This document shows, piece by piece, positions 62,694 through 64,000 of a stretch of 64,000 nt of DNA. The stretch comes from WHSW01 sp963769945 (lineage in GTDB: Bacteria; Actinomycetota; Thermoleophilia; Solirubrobacterales; 70-9), in NCBI GenBank assembly GCA_963769945.1, contig CAVYOA010000004.1, forward strand, positions 157,861 through 221,860, in the 5' to 3' direction. The first letter of the stretch is position 1, and every line of letters starts with the position of its first letter. The notes below the pieces were generated by a model that was not told the origin of the DNA, made no database searches, and saw only the letters and a program-made list of their open reading frames with translations. Position numbers and translations under genes: made by a program.

Positions 62694-64000
62694 CTAGTAG
62701 GTCCTCTCCATTGGCTGCCATTCGGTGATCGTGACGTCGGAGTAGCCGATCTCGGGACCGTCGCCGTTCAGGGTCAGGTCGATGTGCTTGAGCCACTCGT
62801 CGTCGTTTCGCTCGGGGAAGTCGGTGCGGAACTGGGGCCGAAGATCAGCGTGTCGAGCAGCGAGTTGGCGCCGAGGCGATTGCCGCCGTGGACCGAGACG
62901 CAAGCCGCCTCGCCGGCGGCGTAGAGACCGGCGATCGTGGCGAGCCGTCGATGTCGGCTTCGATCCCGCCCATCGTGTAGTGGTTGCCAGGCTTGATGTG
63001 GATCGGCTCGCGCGTGATATCGACGCCGGCGAAGTCGCGCCCGACCAAGACGATCTCGCGCAGCGCCTCGTGGATGCGCTTCTTCGGGACGACGGTGATG
63101 TCGAGCGCGACGGTCCCGTCGGGGAAGCCGCGGCCCTCGTTGATCTCGGTCTGCTCGGCGCGGGAGACGACGTCGCGCGAGGCGAGCTCCATCTTGTTCG
63201 CGCGTACTTCTCCATGAAGCGCTCGCCGTCGGCGCATGAGCAGGTGGGCGCCCTCGCCGCGGGCGCCCTCGGTGATCAAGAAGCCCTTGCCCGCGAGGGT
63301 CGTCGGGTGGTACTGGATGATCTTCCATGTCCATCAGCGGGGCGCCGACGCGGCGAGCGCCGTGGCGTGTCCACCGATTCCTCCAGCCGCCCATTGGCAG
63401 CTCGAGCGCGACGTCGTTGATGCAGGCGTCGTTGATGCAGCACGGCCTCGAATTGCGGCGCCGCGACCTGCTTGCCGCGGGTCGAGTCCTCGACGAGCGC
63501 GACTGCAGTCCGAACAGCGAGTCGTTGCAGGAGGTCGATCGCCTCGTCGACGTCGGCGACCTTCGTCGCCGGCGGCGTCGGCCGAAGGTTTCCTCGGTGC
63601 GTGCGGCGCGTCGAGTGGTCGACGTTGACGGCGGCGTTCAGTTCGAAGTCGCCCGGCGCCTGCTCGCTTGCACAACGAGGCGCGCAGCACCTTCGACCGC
63701 ATCGGCCGCGTCGGCTTCGACAATGTCGCCCTGATCGACGAGGTCGTCGCCCCGACCTCGACGTGCCGGATCGTCGACGCCCTGGCGCAAGCTCGCGCAG
63801 CCTCGCTTCCACCTGGTACAGCGACTCATCATAAGCAGTACCTCGGCGTGAGCACGCTGATCGAGATCCAGGTCTGGCCGCCGTTCTCCGTCGGTCATCA
63901 TCGCGGCGTTCGCAGCCGCTACGAAGATCTTCATCAGCGGCACGATGATCGAGTCCATCCCGCCCGAGCTGGAGCTGACCCGCCGTAGCAGTACCAGCCT
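62694..64000 (-). CDS. sdhA: Succinate dehydrogenase/fumarate reductase flavoprotein subunit (partial, many frameshifts, internal deletion)
   Basis: The 5' end lies beyond base 64000. Reading the frames together: AVALVEDSTRGKQVAAPQFE, GAPLMDME then IQYHPTTLAGKGFLITEGAR, DGERFMEKYA, MELASRDVVSRAEQTEINEG, NHYTMGGIEADIDG (substrate loop), LYAAGEAACVSVHGGNRLGA, NSLLDTLIFG. Directly after this comes FRTDFPERNDDEWLKHIDLT and VTITEWQPMERTY, the C-terminal end. The helical region that normally separates these (roughly 140 residues) is absent. Oxidises succinate via FAD, passing electrons to SdhB. Confidence 0.85.
63412..63441. repeat. Tandem 15-bp duplication in sdhA
   Basis: CGTCGTTGATGCAGG at 63412 is repeated at 63427 with one mismatch in the last base. 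In the minus-strand frame it would repeat five residues (CINDA, CINDV). It falls in the region of dense indels, so it may be a sequencing or assembly artefact. Confidence 0.5.

Overview
The window is GC-rich, densely packed actinobacterial chromosome. A member of the Thermoleophilia/Solirubrobacterales is the best guess. This is inference from the GC-rich codon use, the set of SDR, acyl-CoA dehydrogenase and opp genes, the frequent 4-bp ATGA gene overlaps and several apparently leaderless starts; no rRNA is present to prove it. I see no insertion sequence, prophage, CRISPR array or plasmid function. Most of it is ordinary housekeeping and secondary-metabolic chromosome.

Layout: 1-957 is a trpB2-type tryptophan synthase beta chain running off the left edge, next to tRNA-Ser(CGA). 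1.3-7 kb holds two tandem RibD/DHFR-like proteins, a lipoprotein, a cupin gene divergent from a TetR regulator with twin palindromes between them, a bile-acid/sodium symporter family protein, two very small genes and an ArsR regulator whose palindrome overlaps its own start codon. 7-13 kb is a complete oligopeptide ABC transporter operon. 13-16 kb holds a zinc alcohol dehydrogenase, a CsaA-like protein and an ORF joining a helical domain to a DUF4396 membrane domain, with a CsoR-like operator inside it. 16-22.3 kb is a lipid operon (two acyl-CoA dehydrogenases, thiolase, high-molecular-weight FabG, two-domain MaoC dehydratase) resembling the mycobacterial fadE5-fadA2-fabG4-htdX cluster. 22-31 kb contains HAD, SDR, acyltransferase, a c-di-AMP riboswitch driving an M23 peptidase, a Baeyer-Villiger-type monooxygenase with an SRPBCC partner, small-fold proteins and a DrrAB-like exporter.

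31-34.4 kb carries the least familiar cluster: a degenerate acylphosphatase fused to a LigD-type 3'-phosphoesterase domain, a membrane-anchored tandem AAA+ ATPase and a small membrane protein. 34-44.9 kb holds methyltransferase, cupin, CBS, DUF1360, epimerase, BrkB-like, small membrane proteins, a DHA2 exporter, tRNA-Val(CAC), a glycosyltransferase and two overlapping secreted M15-like proteins. 44.9-48 kb is the large SRP RNA followed by dnaX, ybaB and recR. 48-52 kb is a PadR-controlled MMPL exporter and a GH3 lipoprotein. 52.2-54.6 kb is lysC-asd; 54.6-59.6 kb holds a large membrane protein containing two big palindromes, a CBS-pair gene, an ArsB/NhaD transporter and a GNAT. 59.6-64 kb is a succinate dehydrogenase operon (sdhA-sdhB-HdrB-like) followed by a polysaccharide deacetylase-like gene.

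Sequence quality: single-base indels break several genes (about 14.41, 21.81, 26.88, 27.66, 38.4-38.8, 39.73 and 40.29 kb) and become very frequent from 52.7 kb to the right end. Every gene there, including lysC, asd and the sdh genes, is interrupted but readable when frames are joined. This looks like unpolished sequence, not decay, so spans are given as whole reconstructed genes.
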